Counted from the stretch's first letter, positions 51,113 through 61,436 are shown. The stretch: DNA of 64,000 bases from Saccharothrix sp. (GCF_031180885.1 NZ_JAPSLK010000006.1:62001-126000); one strand, 5' to 3'. Notes: generated from the sequence alone by a model not told the origin. A program made the numbers and translations.

Positions 51113-51340
51113 ATGGACGTGCGCTACCTGCGCACCGAGCCGACCATGGCGTTCCCCAGAGGGCGGCTGTTGGCGGTGCGAGGCGGCTGGCTGTACGTGC
51201 TGGCGCCGGACGGGTGGGATGTGATCGGGGGGAGGGCCGAGCGCGCTCACCCGGTGTCGCGGGAGGACGCCGAGGACTGGTGCGAACGCGAGGGCTGGGA
51301 CCTGAACCTGCTGGACACCGTCCCGCTACCGGAGTTCTGA
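51113..51340 (+). CDS. small hypothetical protein
   Basis: Protein of 75 residues. ATG 51113 has GGAGG 6 nt upstream, a convincing start. It begins MDVRYLRTEPTMAFPRGRLL, with a beta-rich middle GGWLYVLAPDGWDVIGG and an acidic end EDAEDWCEREGWDLNLLDTV. It is soluble, with one cysteine. No family was recognised. It is divergent from the exporter pair and convergent with the membrane protein gene at 51350. Confidence 0.65.
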   Translation: MDVRYLRTEPTMAFPRGRLLAVRGGWLYVLAPDGWDVIGGRAERAHPVSREDAEDWCEREGWDLNLLDTVPLPEF

Positions 51341-51349
51341 CTCCAGCCG

Positions 51350-51772
51350 CTATTCGTCGCGGCGGAGCATCGTGGGAGCGGTCAGCAGGCCCGCGAGGCC
51401 GTAGCTGAGGCCCGCGAGGATGGTCAGCACGGTCCACCGGTCACCGAGCCAGGAGAACCGCTCCTGGAGCTTGAAGTAGTGCGCGAGCCCGAGCAGCACC
51501 GGCCCGATGAGCACGACCGGCCACACCGGCCGGACCTTGAGCAGCCACAGCACCGGCCCGGCGAGCAGGGCGCTGAGCAGCAGCGCGACCGGCAACCCGA
51601 TCACCACGAGCAGCAGGAACTCGCTCAACGACGTCTCGTTGACCACCCGGTCGAGCACACCGCCCCGGTAGGCCCAGATCCAGGCGGCCAGCAACACCGC
51701 GCCGACCGCCCCGGACACGACGACGCGCAGCAGCACCCTGTAGGCGAACGCACCGGCCGTCGTGTCACTCAC
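51350..51772 (-). CDS. hypothetical four-helix membrane protein
   Basis: Protein of 140 residues with about four membrane helices (roughly 12-34, 50-76, 80-98 and 110-132) and short polar loops; the second loop holds RGGVLDRVVNETS. GTG 51772 overlaps the end of the upstream membrane-protein gene by 8 bp, so the two are translationally linked. No family was recognised. The three neighbouring genes from 51350 to 52583 look like a small cluster of related membrane proteins. Confidence 0.62.
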   Translation of the reverse strand: MSDTTAGAFAYRVLLRVVVSGAVGAVLLAAWIWAYRGGVLDRVVNETSLSEFLLLVVIGLPVALLLSALLAGPVLWLLKVRPVWPVVLIGPVLLGLAHYFKLQERFSWLGDRWTVLTILAGLSYGLAGLLTAPTMLRRDE

Positions 51773-52139
51773 GGCCGGCAGTCTGCCCGACCCGGTGGCG
51801 GGCTGTCACCGGTGCGGCCAGCGCGAACCCCAAGGCACCCGCCAGCACCCCACCGGCCGGCACGGACACCCACACGGTCGTCAACGTGAGCACCGACGCG
51901 AAGAACACCCCCACCGCGGCCATCCCCAACGCCCGCTCGACCCCGACGAGCCGGAACACCGCCCAGGCGACCAGCACTCCCACGACCAGCATGATCGGGA
52001 TGCTGAACAGCCCCATCGCGAGGCAGTTCCAGTCCTCCTTGGAGCACACGGCGCCGGCGGCGATCAGTTCCCGGACACCCCACCAGGCAGCACCCAGCCC
52101 GGCGCCCACCAGGGCACCGATCAGCATTCGTGCCAGCAT
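51765..52139 (-). CDS. hypothetical four-helix membrane protein
   Basis: Protein of 124 residues beginning MLARMLIGALVGAGLGAAWW. Four membrane helices are predicted by eye, at about 3-21, 44-64, 70-88 and 92-110, with a cytoplasmic or exterior loop that holds two cysteines (VCSKEDWNCLAMG). ATG 52139 is used. It overlaps the downstream membrane-protein gene by 8 bp. The function is unknown. Confidence 0.62.
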   Translation of the reverse strand: MLARMLIGALVGAGLGAAWWGVRELIAAGAVCSKEDWNCLAMGLFSIPIMLVVGVLVAWAVFRLVGVERALGMAAVGVFFASVLTLTTVWVSVPAGGVLAGALGFALAAPVTARHRVGQTAGRE

Positions 52140-52157
52140 GCCCAGGGGGTTACCCGA

Positions 52158-52583
52158 TCACCGCCCGACGAACCGCCGTTCACCCGGCGAGCCGTCTCCC
52201 GGCCTGCTCAACCACCGGTCCACCGTCCCGATCACCGCCGCCGCCGACAGGAACCCGACGGTCGGGGCGAACACCAGCGCGATCAGCCCGTACCCGAGGA
52301 ACGTGAACACCGCCGCGATCCCCAGCGCCGTCCCGACCGAGGCGACGACAACGGGCCGGGCGATGCGCAACCGGCGCAGCATCAGCCAACCGAGCAACCA
52401 CACCAGCAGCGGGTACAGCAAGATCGCCAGCACCAGCAGGCCGACGCACCCCAGGCCGCCATCCCGACACGGCACCACCGCCAACATCGACTGGACCACC
52501 ACCGCACCGATCCCGGCCACCGCCCCGACCGGAGCCGCCACCAGGACCCGCTGCACCCTGTCCACACCGCGATCATCGCGCAC
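52158..52583 (-). CDS. hypothetical membrane protein
   Basis: Protein of about 141 residues if GTG 52583 is used; GTG 52565 is also possible. Four hydrophobic helices are seen (VLVAAPVGAVAGIGAVVVQS, VGLLVLAILLYPLLVWLLGWL, VVVASVGTALGIAAVFTFLGY, LVFAPTVGFLSAAAVIGTV) with two cysteines in the first loop (VPCRDGGLGC). It lies 18 bp upstream of the next membrane gene on the same strand. The arrangement of helix, Cys loop and three helices resembles the 51765 protein, which suggests old duplication. The function is unknown. Confidence 0.58.
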   Translation of the reverse strand: MRDDRGVDRVQRVLVAAPVGAVAGIGAVVVQSMLAVVPCRDGGLGCVGLLVLAILLYPLLVWLLGWLMLRRLRIARPVVVASVGTALGIAAVFTFLGYGLIALVFAPTVGFLSAAAVIGTVDRWLSRPGDGSPGERRFVGR

Positions 52584-52898
52584 CACCGACCCACCCGGCC
52601 ACGAATGCCCCAACCCGGGCCAGGCGCCCTCGCACGGGAAGCTGGCCCCCGCCCCGCGGCGGAGGCCCTTCCAGTTCCCTCGAGCAGCCCTTTCGGGGCG
52701 ACCAGCTCGGTCGAGTCCATCAACCTCGGCCCCGGTCGATCAGCCCGATCCGGTCGAGCCCGGTCGGACCAACCGACACCGGCCGGGTCGACCAACCCCG
52801 CCCGACCCGGCCGAGCCCGGTCGGCCCGGTCGGTCGGCCGACCCCGGTCGGGTCGATCAGCCCGGCTGAGTCGATCGAATCAATCGCGGTCGGGTCGA
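52584..52898. other. intergenic stretch with GGTCG-rich repeats after sepH
   Basis: No gene was found in these 315 bases. From about 52700 the sequence is made of CCGGTCGG and GGTCGATCAG elements. The 19-bp sequence CGGTCGGGTCGATCAGCCC is present at 52845-52863 and again at 52887-52905, where it overlaps the sepH stop codon, so the array may have grown from the gene end. Confidence 0.65.
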
Positions 52899-53780
52899 TC
52901 AGCCCCGGTTGGAGCGGACGCCCAGCAGGACGTCTTCCCACGACGGCACGATCGGGTGGTTCTTCTTGCCGCGCTTGGGCGGCTGCTGGTCCTTCTTCGT
53001 CGCGGCCGGTGCGGGTGCCGGCGTGGGCTGGGGTGCGGGGGGCTCCTCGACGACCACCGGTTCCGGCTCGGGCTCCGGCGCGGGCGGCGGGGTCGGGGCG
53101 GGCTCCTCGCGGACCAGGATCTCCGGTTCCGCCGGCTTCTCCAGCTCCAGGGCCTGCCTGGCCAGCCGGGTCACCGGGCGGACCGTGCGCAGCGTCCGGT
53201 TCGGGTTCGGGTCCATCAGCTCGACGGCCGCGTCGTCCAGCGCGGTCACCGTGCCGCCGTGCGCGCCCGGGTGGAACGCCCAGTGCGCCCGGTTGTCGGA
53301 CCGGCCCGCCGTCCAGTGCAGCTGCACGACCCAGCGGCCGTCCTCGCCGCGCCACGAGTCCCAGCTGACGTCGGTGTAGTCCTGCCCGCGCAGGCCGAAC
53401 GAGTGCGCGACGACCTCGCCGAGCGTCTGCACGTCCGGCCCGTCCTCGCGCACCGGGTGCGCCCGCTGCGCCAGCTCCGCGGTCCGCGACCGCTCCAGCA
53501 GCACGGGGTAGGCGAACCGCTCGACCCGGTGGGTCGGGATGCCCGCCGCCGCGGCGACCTGCTCGACGGATTCACCGGCGCGGATGCGCGCCTGGATCTC
53601 GCGTGGGCGCATCTGGCTCTCCACCTCGATCTCGATCTGGCCGAGTCGGGTGAGGTCGCCGCGCGCCGCCGCGCGCAGCCGTTCGTCAGCGGGCAGCACG
53701 AAGCGCTCGCCGCGTTCCGGGTCCTCGAGGATGACGGATTTGCCGTCGTCTTCGAGCCCGATGACCCGCAGCGCTCGCAT
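52899..53780 (-). CDS. sepH: septation protein SepH (DUF3071)
   Basis: Protein of 293 residues. ATG 53780 is preferred over ATG 53783 for spacing to GGGAGG. The DUF3071 domain (1-165) contains MRALRVIGLEDDGKSVILED, a helix-turn-helix-like segment RPREIQARIRAGESVEQVAAAAGIPTHRVERFAYPVL and a Trp-rich strand region. A Pro/Glu-rich linker leads to the conserved C-terminal motif PIVPSWEDVLLGVRS. SepH in Streptomyces and mycobacteria (Rv0883c) binds FtsZ and stimulates its assembly in division. Confidence 0.93.
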   Translation of the reverse strand: MRALRVIGLEDDGKSVILEDPERGERFVLPADERLRAAARGDLTRLGQIEIEVESQMRPREIQARIRAGESVEQVAAAAGIPTHRVERFAYPVLLERSRTAELAQRAHPVREDGPDVQTLGEVVAHSFGLRGQDYTDVSWDSWRGEDGRWVVQLHWTAGRSDNRAHWAFHPGAHGGTVTALDDAAVELMDPNPNRTLRTVRPVTRLARQALELEKPAEPEILVREEPAPTPPPAPEPEPEPVVVEEPPAPQPTPAPAPAATKKDQQPPKRGKKNHPIVPSWEDVLLGVRSNRG

Positions 53781-53873
53781 CATGGCCTCCCGTTTGACTT
53801 CACCTCGCCAGGTGCCGACGTTAATCCGGCGCGCCTCCTTGACGGGGGAGGCTCGCCGCGTTCACCGATATCT

Positions 53874-55007
53874 TCATGTGATCTTGCCGTATGTCGCTGT
53901 GGTCCGCACGTCTGTTACCGGAAGGTTCACCTCAACGCACAAACCGCCGCCACCCGCCGGATACGCGCTCACATTTCCCTGATGGGCCAATGCGATCGAA
54001 CGCACGATCGAAAGACCCAGTCCCGCGCCGCCGCCACCCGCGCCCGGCAGCCGCCGGAACGGCTCGAAAAGCCCTGGTACCGCCTCTTCCGGGATTACCT
54101 CGCCGGTGTTGGCGACGACCAGCAGCGGGTTCGTGCCGCGCACCACCACGGCCACGTGGCCGTCCTCGTGGTTGTGGGTGCACGCGTTGCGCAGCAGGTT
54201 GGTGACGAGGTGGGCGAGCAGCACCGGGTCGCCCAGGACGGTCACCGGTTCCGCCTCCAGGCTGATGTCCTGCGGCTCGTGGCGGAACGTGTAGACCACG
54301 TCCTCCACGAGCTGGTCGAGTTCCACCGGTTCCCGCCGGCCCAGCCCCCGGTCGCTGCGCGCGAGGAGGAGCAGGCCGTCGATGAGCCGCTCGGAGCGCA
54401 CGTTGGTGGCCAGCAGGTGGCCGCCGAGCCGCTTGACGTCGGCCGAGGCGTGCTCGTCCGCCAGCGCCACCTCGATGAGGGTGCGCTGGATCGCCAGCGG
54501 TGTGCGCAGCTCGTGGGAGGCGTTGGCGACGAACCTCTTCTGGCTGTCGAACGCGGTGGCCAGCCGGTCCAACATGCCGTCGAAGGTGTCCGCCAGCTCC
54601 TTCAGCTCGTCGTCGGGCCCGTCCAGGTTGATCCGCCGACCGAGGTCCTCGACCTCCAGCCGGTGCGCGGTCGCGGTGATCGACTGCAGCGGCTCCAGCA
54701 CCCGGCTCGCGAGCACCCAGCCCACGATGCCCGCCAGCGCGGTGGTCACCACCAGCCCCACGCCCGACTGCAGCAGCAGGGTGTTGAGCGTCTCGGACCG
54801 GTAGTCCTCCAGCGTGGTCACCACCTGCATCTGGTCGACCGGGGCCGGCGGGGGCCCCGCCACCGCGATGGCGAACGAGTCCACCTGCGGCAGCTGGGCG
54901 CTCACCAGGACGTAGTTCAGCGCCACCAGAACCACGCCGGCGAGCAGGAAGAAGCCCCCGTACCAGGCGGTCAGCCTGGCCCGCACGGACAGCCGCAGCG
55001 GTCTCAC
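53874..55007 (-). CDS. two-component sensor histidine kinase
   Basis: Protein of 377 residues. Helix 1 lies at about 16-36, a small extracytoplasmic domain at 37-80, helix 2 at about 82-102, then a HAMP linker. The H-box ANASHELRTPLA puts the phosphoacceptor at His165, followed by N-box LVTNLLRNACTHN and G-box GGGGAGLGLSIVRSIALAHQG. It is an EnvZ/OmpR-class kinase. It overlaps the response regulator gene by 4 bp. The signal is unknown; the divergent lipoprotein and efflux genes suggest a cell-envelope stress or an antibiotic. Confidence 0.92.
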   Translation of the reverse strand: MRPLRLSVRARLTAWYGGFFLLAGVVLVALNYVLVSAQLPQVDSFAIAVAGPPPAPVDQMQVVTTLEDYRSETLNTLLLQSGVGLVVTTALAGIVGWVLASRVLEPLQSITATAHRLEVEDLGRRINLDGPDDELKELADTFDGMLDRLATAFDSQKRFVANASHELRTPLAIQRTLIEVALADEHASADVKRLGGHLLATNVRSERLIDGLLLLARSDRGLGRREPVELDQLVEDVVYTFRHEPQDISLEAEPVTVLGDPVLLAHLVTNLLRNACTHNHEDGHVAVVVRGTNPLLVVANTGEVIPEEAVPGLFEPFRRLPGAGGGGAGLGLSIVRSIALAHQGNVSAYPAGGGGLCVEVNLPVTDVRTTATYGKIT

Positions 55008-55663
55008 CCCCCGAACCGGTAGCCCGCGCCGGGCACCGTCTCGATGACGCCGGGTTCACCGAGCTTGCGCCGCAGGGTCATCACCGCCACCCGCACCGCG
55101 TTCGTGAACGGGTCCGCGTACTCGTCCCACGCCTTCTCCAGCAGGTCCTCCGCCGTCACCACCGTCCCTTCCGCTCTCATCAGCACCTCCAGCACCGCGA
55201 ACTCCTTGCGCGAGAGCTGGATGAACCGGCCCTCCCGCGACACCTGGTGCCGCGGCACGTCGAGCACCACCCCCGCCCGGCGCAGCACCGGCGGCAGCGC
55301 CGGCCGCGCGCGCCGGCCCAGCGCCTGCACCCGCGCCACCAGCTCGGCGAACGCGAACGGCTTGGTCAGGTAGTCGTCCGCGCCGAGGCCCAGCCCCTCC
55401 ACGCGGTCCTCCACCTGCGCCGCCGCCGTCAGCATCAGCACCTTCGCCTCGCCACCGGCCTCCAGCACGGCCGCGCATACCTCGTCCCCGTGCGCCACCG
55501 GCAGGTCGCGGTCGAGCACGACCACGTCGTAGTCGTGCACACCCACCCGTTCCAGCGCCTCCCCTCCGTCGTAGCAGACGTCCACCGCCATCGAGACCCG
55601 GCGCAACCCCTCGGCGATGGTGTTCGCCAACAACTCCTCGTCCTCGACCACCAGAACCCGCAT
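55004..55663 (-). CDS. OmpR-family response regulator
   Basis: Protein of 219 residues. The receiver domain has phosphoacceptor Asp51 (VVLDRDLPV), Thr79 and Lys101 (LTKPFAF), and the C-terminal winged helix reads LSRKEFAVLEVLMRAEGTVVTAEDLLEKAW and VAVMTLRRKLGEPGVIETVPGAGYRF. ATG 55663 is the start; the frame continues upstream only as shadow. It is first in the regulator-kinase operon and is divergent from a lipoprotein gene across 88 bp containing a 20-bp palindrome that is a likely binding site. Confidence 0.94.
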   Translation of the reverse strand: MRVLVVEDEELLANTIAEGLRRVSMAVDVCYDGGEALERVGVHDYDVVVLDRDLPVAHGDEVCAAVLEAGGEAKVLMLTAAAQVEDRVEGLGLGADDYLTKPFAFAELVARVQALGRRARPALPPVLRRAGVVLDVPRHQVSREGRFIQLSRKEFAVLEVLMRAEGTVVTAEDLLEKAWDEYADPFTNAVRVAVMTLRRKLGEPGVIETVPGAGYRFGG

Positions 55664-55697
55664 GGCGACGAGTGTGCGGGAGGGGACATAAGCAGCC

Positions 55698-55717
55698 GAT
55701 AAGCGATTTCGCTTATC
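55698..55717. promoter_or_regulatory. 20-bp palindrome between the two-component and efflux operons
   Basis: GATAAGCGATTTCGCTTATC has perfect 9-bp arms around a TT centre. An extra ATAAGC lies 12 bp before the left arm, giving a direct repeat as OmpR-type regulators prefer. It lies 35 bp upstream of both start codons' sides and could control both directions. Confidence 0.65.
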
Positions 55718-55751
55718 TGGCCGAGATCGCCCCGTCCGTACAAATCGGACC

Positions 55752-56270
55752 ATGCGAAAACCGATCTGGCTGGTGCTGGGAGCACTCCTGCTGGCGGGCT
55801 GCGGCACCGCCCAGCAGGCCGATGGCGTGGCGTCGATCTCCGGCGGTCCGACGAGCAGTTCGTCGGCCGCGCCGGACGACGGCGGGCGGGACGAGGACAA
55901 GGTGCGCGAGTTCGCCAAGTGCATGCGGGAGAACGGCGTGGACATGCCTGATCCCGAGGTGGACGGCAAGGGCGGCATCGCGATTCGGATCGACGGCGGC
56001 GACGCCGGGATGGAGGAGATGAAGAAGGCGGAGGAGGCGTGCAAGCAGTTCCTGCCCAACGGCGGGGAGATGCGCAAGCCGACACCGGAGGAGATGGACC
56101 GGATGCGCGAGGAGATCAAGTGCTTGCGCGAAAAGGGCATCGACGTGCCCGAGCCGGACTTCGAGAACGGCGGCGGCATCGGGTTGCCGTTCGACGACGA
56201 CACGGACAAGACGCAGAAAGCCATGGAGGAGTGCGGTTTCGGCGGGCAGGTGAGCAGGGCCGATGGCTGA
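55752..56270 (+). CDS. exported lipoprotein with an internal duplication
   Basis: Protein of 172 residues with a lipobox LAGC, so Cys17 is lipidated. After a Ser/Asp-rich linker there are two related units: VREFAKCMRENGVDMPDPEVDGKGG near 53-77 and EEIKCLREKGIDVPEPDFENGGG near 118-140, each a helix with cysteine followed by a Pro/Asp loop. Two further cysteines (EEACKQF and EECGFGG) may pair with them. No family name is certain, but such proteins often precede MacAB-like exporters in actinobacteria. It overlaps the adaptor gene by 8 bp. Confidence 0.75.
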   Translation: MRKPIWLVLGALLLAGCGTAQQADGVASISGGPTSSSSAAPDDGGRDEDKVREFAKCMRENGVDMPDPEVDGKGGIAIRIDGGDAGMEEMKKAEEACKQFLPNGGEMRKPTPEEMDRMREEIKCLREKGIDVPEPDFENGGGIGLPFDDDTDKTQKAMEECGFGGQVSRADG

Positions 56271-57312
56271 GCGGGGGAGGTGGTTGATCGCGGGCGTGGT
56301 GGCGCTGGCGCTGCTGGGCACCGGGACGGCGGTGGCGCTGACGAGGGTGTCGGCGGACCGGGCCGGCGCGGAGCCCGAGCGCGGCGAGCCCGCGAAGACG
56401 GCGGAGGTCAAGCGCACCACGTTGGCCGACCAGCAGACCGTGACCGGCACCGTCGCGTACGGGGCGGAGCGGTCGCTGGCGGGCCGCAGACCGGGCACCG
56501 TGACGGGCCTGCCGGCGGCCGGCGACGTGCTGGAGCGGGGGGAGGCGGTGTACTCGGTGGACGCGAAACCGGTGCCGCTGTTCTACGGCGCGCTGCCGCT
56601 GTACCGGGACCTGTCGGCGGGCGTGGACAACGGCCCGGACGTCAAGGTGGTCGAGGAGAACCTGGCGGCGCTGGGCTACCGGGACTTCGGCACACCCGAC
56701 GAGAAGTACACGTCCGCGACCGCCGCGGCGGTGAAGAAGTGGCAGAAGGCCAACGGGCTGGAGCAGACCGGGGCGGTGGCGTCCGGTGACGTCGTGGTGC
56801 AGCCCGGAGCGGTGCGGGTGGCCTCGGTGAACGCGCAACTCGGGTCGCCCGGCGCCGGCGACCTGATGAAGGTGACCGGCACGGACCGGGCCGTGACGGT
56901 GGAGTTGGAGAAGGCGAAGCAGCGCTACGCGAAGACGGGCGAGAAGGTCGAGGTGGAGATCACCGGCGGCAAACCGACCACCGGCACGATCACCGCGGTC
57001 ACCCCGACCCCGTCGACGGGCAGCCCCGGCGAGAAGCCGAAGGTGACCGTGACCATCGCTCTGGACGACCCGAAGGCAGCCGAGGGCATCGACACGGCGT
57101 CGGCCGGGGTGCTGTTCACGGTCGGCAAGCGCGAGAACGTGCTGACCGTGCCGGTCGGTGCCCTGCTGGCCCTGGCCGAGGGCGGCTACGCCGTGGAAAC
57201 CGCCACCGACCGCCGCCTGCTGCCGGTGAAGACGGGCCTGTTCGCGAAGGGCCAGGTCGAGATCACCGGCGAGGGCCTGACCGAAGGCCTCCAGGTGGTG
57301 ACCACCTCATGA
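56263..57312 (+). CDS. membrane-fusion/adaptor protein with peptidoglycan-binding domain (MacA-like)
   Basis: Protein of 349 residues. An N-terminal membrane anchor (RWLIAGVVALALLGTGTAVAL) is followed by a lipoyl-like strand region (VTGTVAYGAERSLAGRRPG), then a peptidoglycan-binding module at about 120-168 (VKVVEENLAALGYRDFGTPDEKYTSATAAAVKKWQKANG) and a beta-barrel adaptor region to the end. It would link an inner-membrane ABC permease to the cell wall in a Gram-positive exporter. It is coupled to the lipoprotein upstream and, by ATGA, to the ORF at 57309. Confidence 0.85.
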   Translation: MAERGRWLIAGVVALALLGTGTAVALTRVSADRAGAEPERGEPAKTAEVKRTTLADQQTVTGTVAYGAERSLAGRRPGTVTGLPAAGDVLERGEAVYSVDAKPVPLFYGALPLYRDLSAGVDNGPDVKVVEENLAALGYRDFGTPDEKYTSATAAAVKKWQKANGLEQTGAVASGDVVVQPGAVRVASVNAQLGSPGAGDLMKVTGTDRAVTVELEKAKQRYAKTGEKVEVEITGGKPTTGTITAVTPTPSTGSPGEKPKVTVTIALDDPKAAEGIDTASAGVLFTVGKRENVLTVPVGALLALAEGGYAVETATDRRLLPVKTGLFAKGQVEITGEGLTEGLQVVTTS

Positions 57313-57704
57313 CCACCTCCAACCCACGACCCGTCCACTCCACACCCCGCTCATCCGACGATGCCGCATCGCGCGCGGCTGCGAACTCCGCGGTGCGCGT
57401 GGCCCGCCGTTCCTCCGCATTGGGCGCGGCGAGCGACCCACCCGGCGCATCCGCGACATACCGGGCTAAACCGGCGGCTCGTCGGGCTAAACCGGCTGCT
57501 GGCCGCACTCGCCCGGCTGCCGGCCGCACTCGCCCGGCTGCCCGCCGCATCTCGCCGGCCATGCGCCGCCTCCCGCCGGCTGTGCCTCGGCTCCCGCTGG
57601 CTGTACAGCGCATCCCGCGCACCGCGGCGAGCATCCCGGTGGCAGCCCGTGCGGGTCGTCGAACAGCGGGCGGCCGTCTAGGTGGTCAGGGGGTGGGTGG
57701 ATGA
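57309..57704 (+). CDS. basic Ala/Pro/Arg repeat ORF inside the efflux operon
   Basis: Open frame of 131 residues, unrecognised. Its ATG overlaps the stop of the adaptor gene (ATGA) and its TGA overlaps the ATG of the ATPase gene (ATGA), so translation would be coupled at both ends. The sequence is very basic with repeats such as [20 protein letters not shown] in the middle and no signal peptide, membrane helix or known motif. Third positions are GC-rich but less so than neighbours. It may be a real lineage-specific protein or a repetitive insertion that kept the frame. Confidence 0.4.
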   Translation: MTTSNPRPVHSTPRSSDDAASRAAANSAVRVARRSSALGAASDPPGASATYRAKPAARRAKPAAGRTRPAAGRTRPAARRISPAMRRLPPAVPRLPLAVQRIPRTAASIPVAARAGRRTAGGRLGGQGVGG

Positions 57705-58351
57705 TCGTCCTGGACCGCGTCAGCCGGACCTATCCCGGCGGGGTGCGGGCGTTGCGGGATGTCTCGTTGACCGTCGACGACGGTGAGATGGTCGCGATCG
57801 TCGGTCCGTCCGGGTCGGGCAAGTCGACGCTCCTCCAGCTCATGGGCACCCTCGACCGGCCCACCTCCGGTCGGGTGGAGGTTCGCGGGCAGGACGTCTC
57901 CGCGATGGCCGACCGGCGGCTCTCCGCGTTGCGCGCCGGGTGGATCGGGTTCGTCTTTCAGCAGTTCTTCCTCAGTGACGGCGTGCCGGCGATCGACAAC
58001 GTCGCCACCGGTCTCCTTTACGCAGGGGTGCCGCAGAAGCGCCGGCGGGCGATGGCGGCCGAGGCGCTGGAGCGGGTCGGGTTGTCGCACCGGGCCACGC
58101 ACCGGCCGGGTGAGCTGTCCGGTGGTGAGCGGCAGCGGGTGGCGATCGCGCGGGCCGTGGTCAACCGGCCGGCGATCCTGTTGGCCGACGAACCGACCGG
58201 CAACCTCGACAGCCGCAACGGTCACGGCGTGCTGGAGCTGCTCCGCGAGCTGAACGCCGACGGCACCACGGTCGTGATCATCACCCACGACCGGGACGTG
58301 GCCGCCGCCGCGCCCCGGCGGGTCGAGGTGCGGGACGGGGTGATCGTGTGA
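57701..58351 (+). CDS. MacB/LolD-type ABC transporter ATPase
   Basis: Protein of 216 residues. Walker [10 protein letters not shown] at 35-43, Q-loop FVFQQFFL, signature [14 protein letters not shown], Walker [13 protein letters not shown] and the H-loop IITHD are present. This is the MacB/FtsE class that powers mechanotransmission-type exporters. It pairs with the permease gene that starts inside its end (4-bp overlap) and with the adaptor at 56263. Together with the lipoprotein and the divergent two-component genes it forms a typical actinobacterial export locus for peptides, lipids or antibiotics. Confidence 0.93.
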   Translation: MIVLDRVSRTYPGGVRALRDVSLTVDDGEMVAIVGPSGSGKSTLLQLMGTLDRPTSGRVEVRGQDVSAMADRRLSALRAGWIGFVFQQFFLSDGVPAIDNVATGLLYAGVPQKRRRAMAAEALERVGLSHRATHRPGELSGGERQRVAIARAVVNRPAILLADEPTGNLDSRNGHGVLELLRELNADGTTVVIITHDRDVAAAAPRRVEVRDGVIV

Positions 58352-59556
58352 CTCGGACAGTCGAGCCGGCGGCACCGCGCCACGCACCGCCGGAGCCGAC
58401 GCGGTTGCGGACGGGGGACGTGCTGCGGCTGGGTGCGCACGGCATGCGGACGCGGCCGTTGCGGGCGGTGTTGTCGGCGTTGGGGATCGCGATCGGGATC
58501 GCGGCCGTGGTGGCGGTCGTCGGGATTCCCGCCTCCAGCCAGCGGGCGCTCCAGGACCAGCTCCAGCGGCTCGGCACGAACCTGCTCCAGGCCCAGCCCG
58601 GCCAGACCTTCGGCGGCGCGGACGCGAAGCTGCCGGTCACCGCCGTCCCGATGGCGCAGCGGATCGGGCCGGTGACCGCGGCGAGCGGGACCGGGAAGAC
58701 CGGGCAGACGGTGCGGCGGAACGACCGCGTCCCGGCCGACGAGACGTCCGGGCTGGCTGTCCTCGCCGCGCGGCCCGACCTGCTGGACGTGTTGGAGGGC
58801 GAGGTCGAGAACGGGCGGTTCCTCGACGGCGAGACACCCGGTGTGGTGCTCGGGTCGGTCGCCGCCACGCGGCTGGGCATCGACCGGCCGGGGCGTCAGG
58901 TGTGGATCGGCGGCAAGTGGTTCACCGTCGTCGGGGTGCTGCGGCCGATGCCGCTCTCGCCCGAGATCGAGCGGTCCGTGCTGGTCGGGTGGACGACGGC
59001 GGAGCGCGAGTTCGGGTTCGACGGGCACCCGAGCACGGTCTACGTGCGTGCGGCCGACGCGGCGGTCGAGGCGGTGCGGGCCGTGCTGGGGCGCACGCTC
59101 AACCCGGAGCAGCCGAACGAGGTCGACGTGGCCCGCCCGTCGGAGGCGCTGGCCGCGAAGCGGTTGACGGAGAGTTCGTTCAGCGCCCTGTTCCTCGGCC
59201 TGGGCGGGGTCGCGCTGCTGGTGGGCGGCGTGGGTGTGGCGAACACGATGGTCATCTCGGTGCTGGAACGGCGTCGGGAGATCGGCCTGCGGCGGGCGCT
59301 GGGGGCGACCCGTCGGCAGGTGCGGGGGCAGTTCCTCGCGGAATCGGTGCTGCTGTCCGGGCTCGGGGGCCTGGTCGGCGTGCTGGTGGGGGTGGCGGTG
59401 ACGGCCGGGTACGCGGCCAGCCGGCAGTGGCCGGCCGTGGTCCCGGTGCCCGCTCTGCTCGGCGGGGTGGTGGTGGCGATGGTGGTCGGGGCTGTCGCCG
59501 GCGCCTACCCGGCGATGCGGGCCGCACGCCTGGCACCGACCGAAGCACTCGCCTAA
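58348..59556 (+). CDS. MacB/FtsX-type ABC permease
   Basis: Protein of 402 residues: one membrane helix near 40-60 ([23 protein letters not shown]), a large extracytoplasmic MacB_PCD domain (about 65-260), then three helices at about 280-302, 325-350 and 360-385. The FtsX signature [42 protein letters not shown] is present. Its partner ATPase gene overlaps by 4 bp. It is the last gene of the operon; a repeat array and a strong terminator follow. Confidence 0.93.
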   Translation: MTRTVEPAAPRHAPPEPTRLRTGDVLRLGAHGMRTRPLRAVLSALGIAIGIAAVVAVVGIPASSQRALQDQLQRLGTNLLQAQPGQTFGGADAKLPVTAVPMAQRIGPVTAASGTGKTGQTVRRNDRVPADETSGLAVLAARPDLLDVLEGEVENGRFLDGETPGVVLGSVAATRLGIDRPGRQVWIGGKWFTVVGVLRPMPLSPEIERSVLVGWTTAEREFGFDGHPSTVYVRAADAAVEAVRAVLGRTLNPEQPNEVDVARPSEALAAKRLTESSFSALFLGLGGVALLVGGVGVANTMVISVLERRREIGLRRALGATRRQVRGQFLAESVLLSGLGGLVGVLVGVAVTAGYAASRQWPAVVPVPALLGGVVVAMVVGAVAGAYPAMRAARLAPTEALA

Positions 59557-59570
59557 GCGGCGACCTGCGA

Positions 59571-59765
59571 AGGGGAGCCATCCGTGGCTCGCCCGGGCGA
59601 GGCGCGTCGAGGGGCCACCCGTGGTTCGCCTGGGCGAGGTGCGGGAACCGCCCCAGGCTCGTCTGGGTGAGGTGCGTCGGGGAACCGCCTGAGGCTCGCC
59701 CGGGTGGGTGGTGCGTTGGGGGAACCGCCCGAGGTTCGCCTGGTGGGGTGCTTGGGGAACTGCCT
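59571..59765. repeat. degenerate 33-39-bp tandem repeats after the permease gene
   Basis: About five and a half imperfect units follow each other, each with GGGAACCGCC-like sequence, then GAGGCTCGCCTGGG and GAGGTGCG. Unit length drifts between 33 and 39 bp, so the array is old. It is not translated in any frame with a ribosome binding site. Confidence 0.7.
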
Positions 59766-59773
59766 GCCCAAAA

Positions 59774-59820
59774 GGGTGCGGGGACCCGTCCGGCTCGCTG
59801 CCGGAGGGGTCCCCGCACCC
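59774..59820 (+). terminator. strong bidirectional terminator before serC
   Basis: A perfect 14-bp stem, GGGTGCGGGGACCC (59774-59787) against GGGTCCCCGCACCC (59807-59820), continues inward with TCCGG/CCGGA. It lies between the convergent permease gene and serC, 16 bp from the serC stop. Confidence 0.85.
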
Positions 59821-59835
59821 GCGAAGAACCAGGGG

Positions 59836-61436
<1,601 letters not shown>

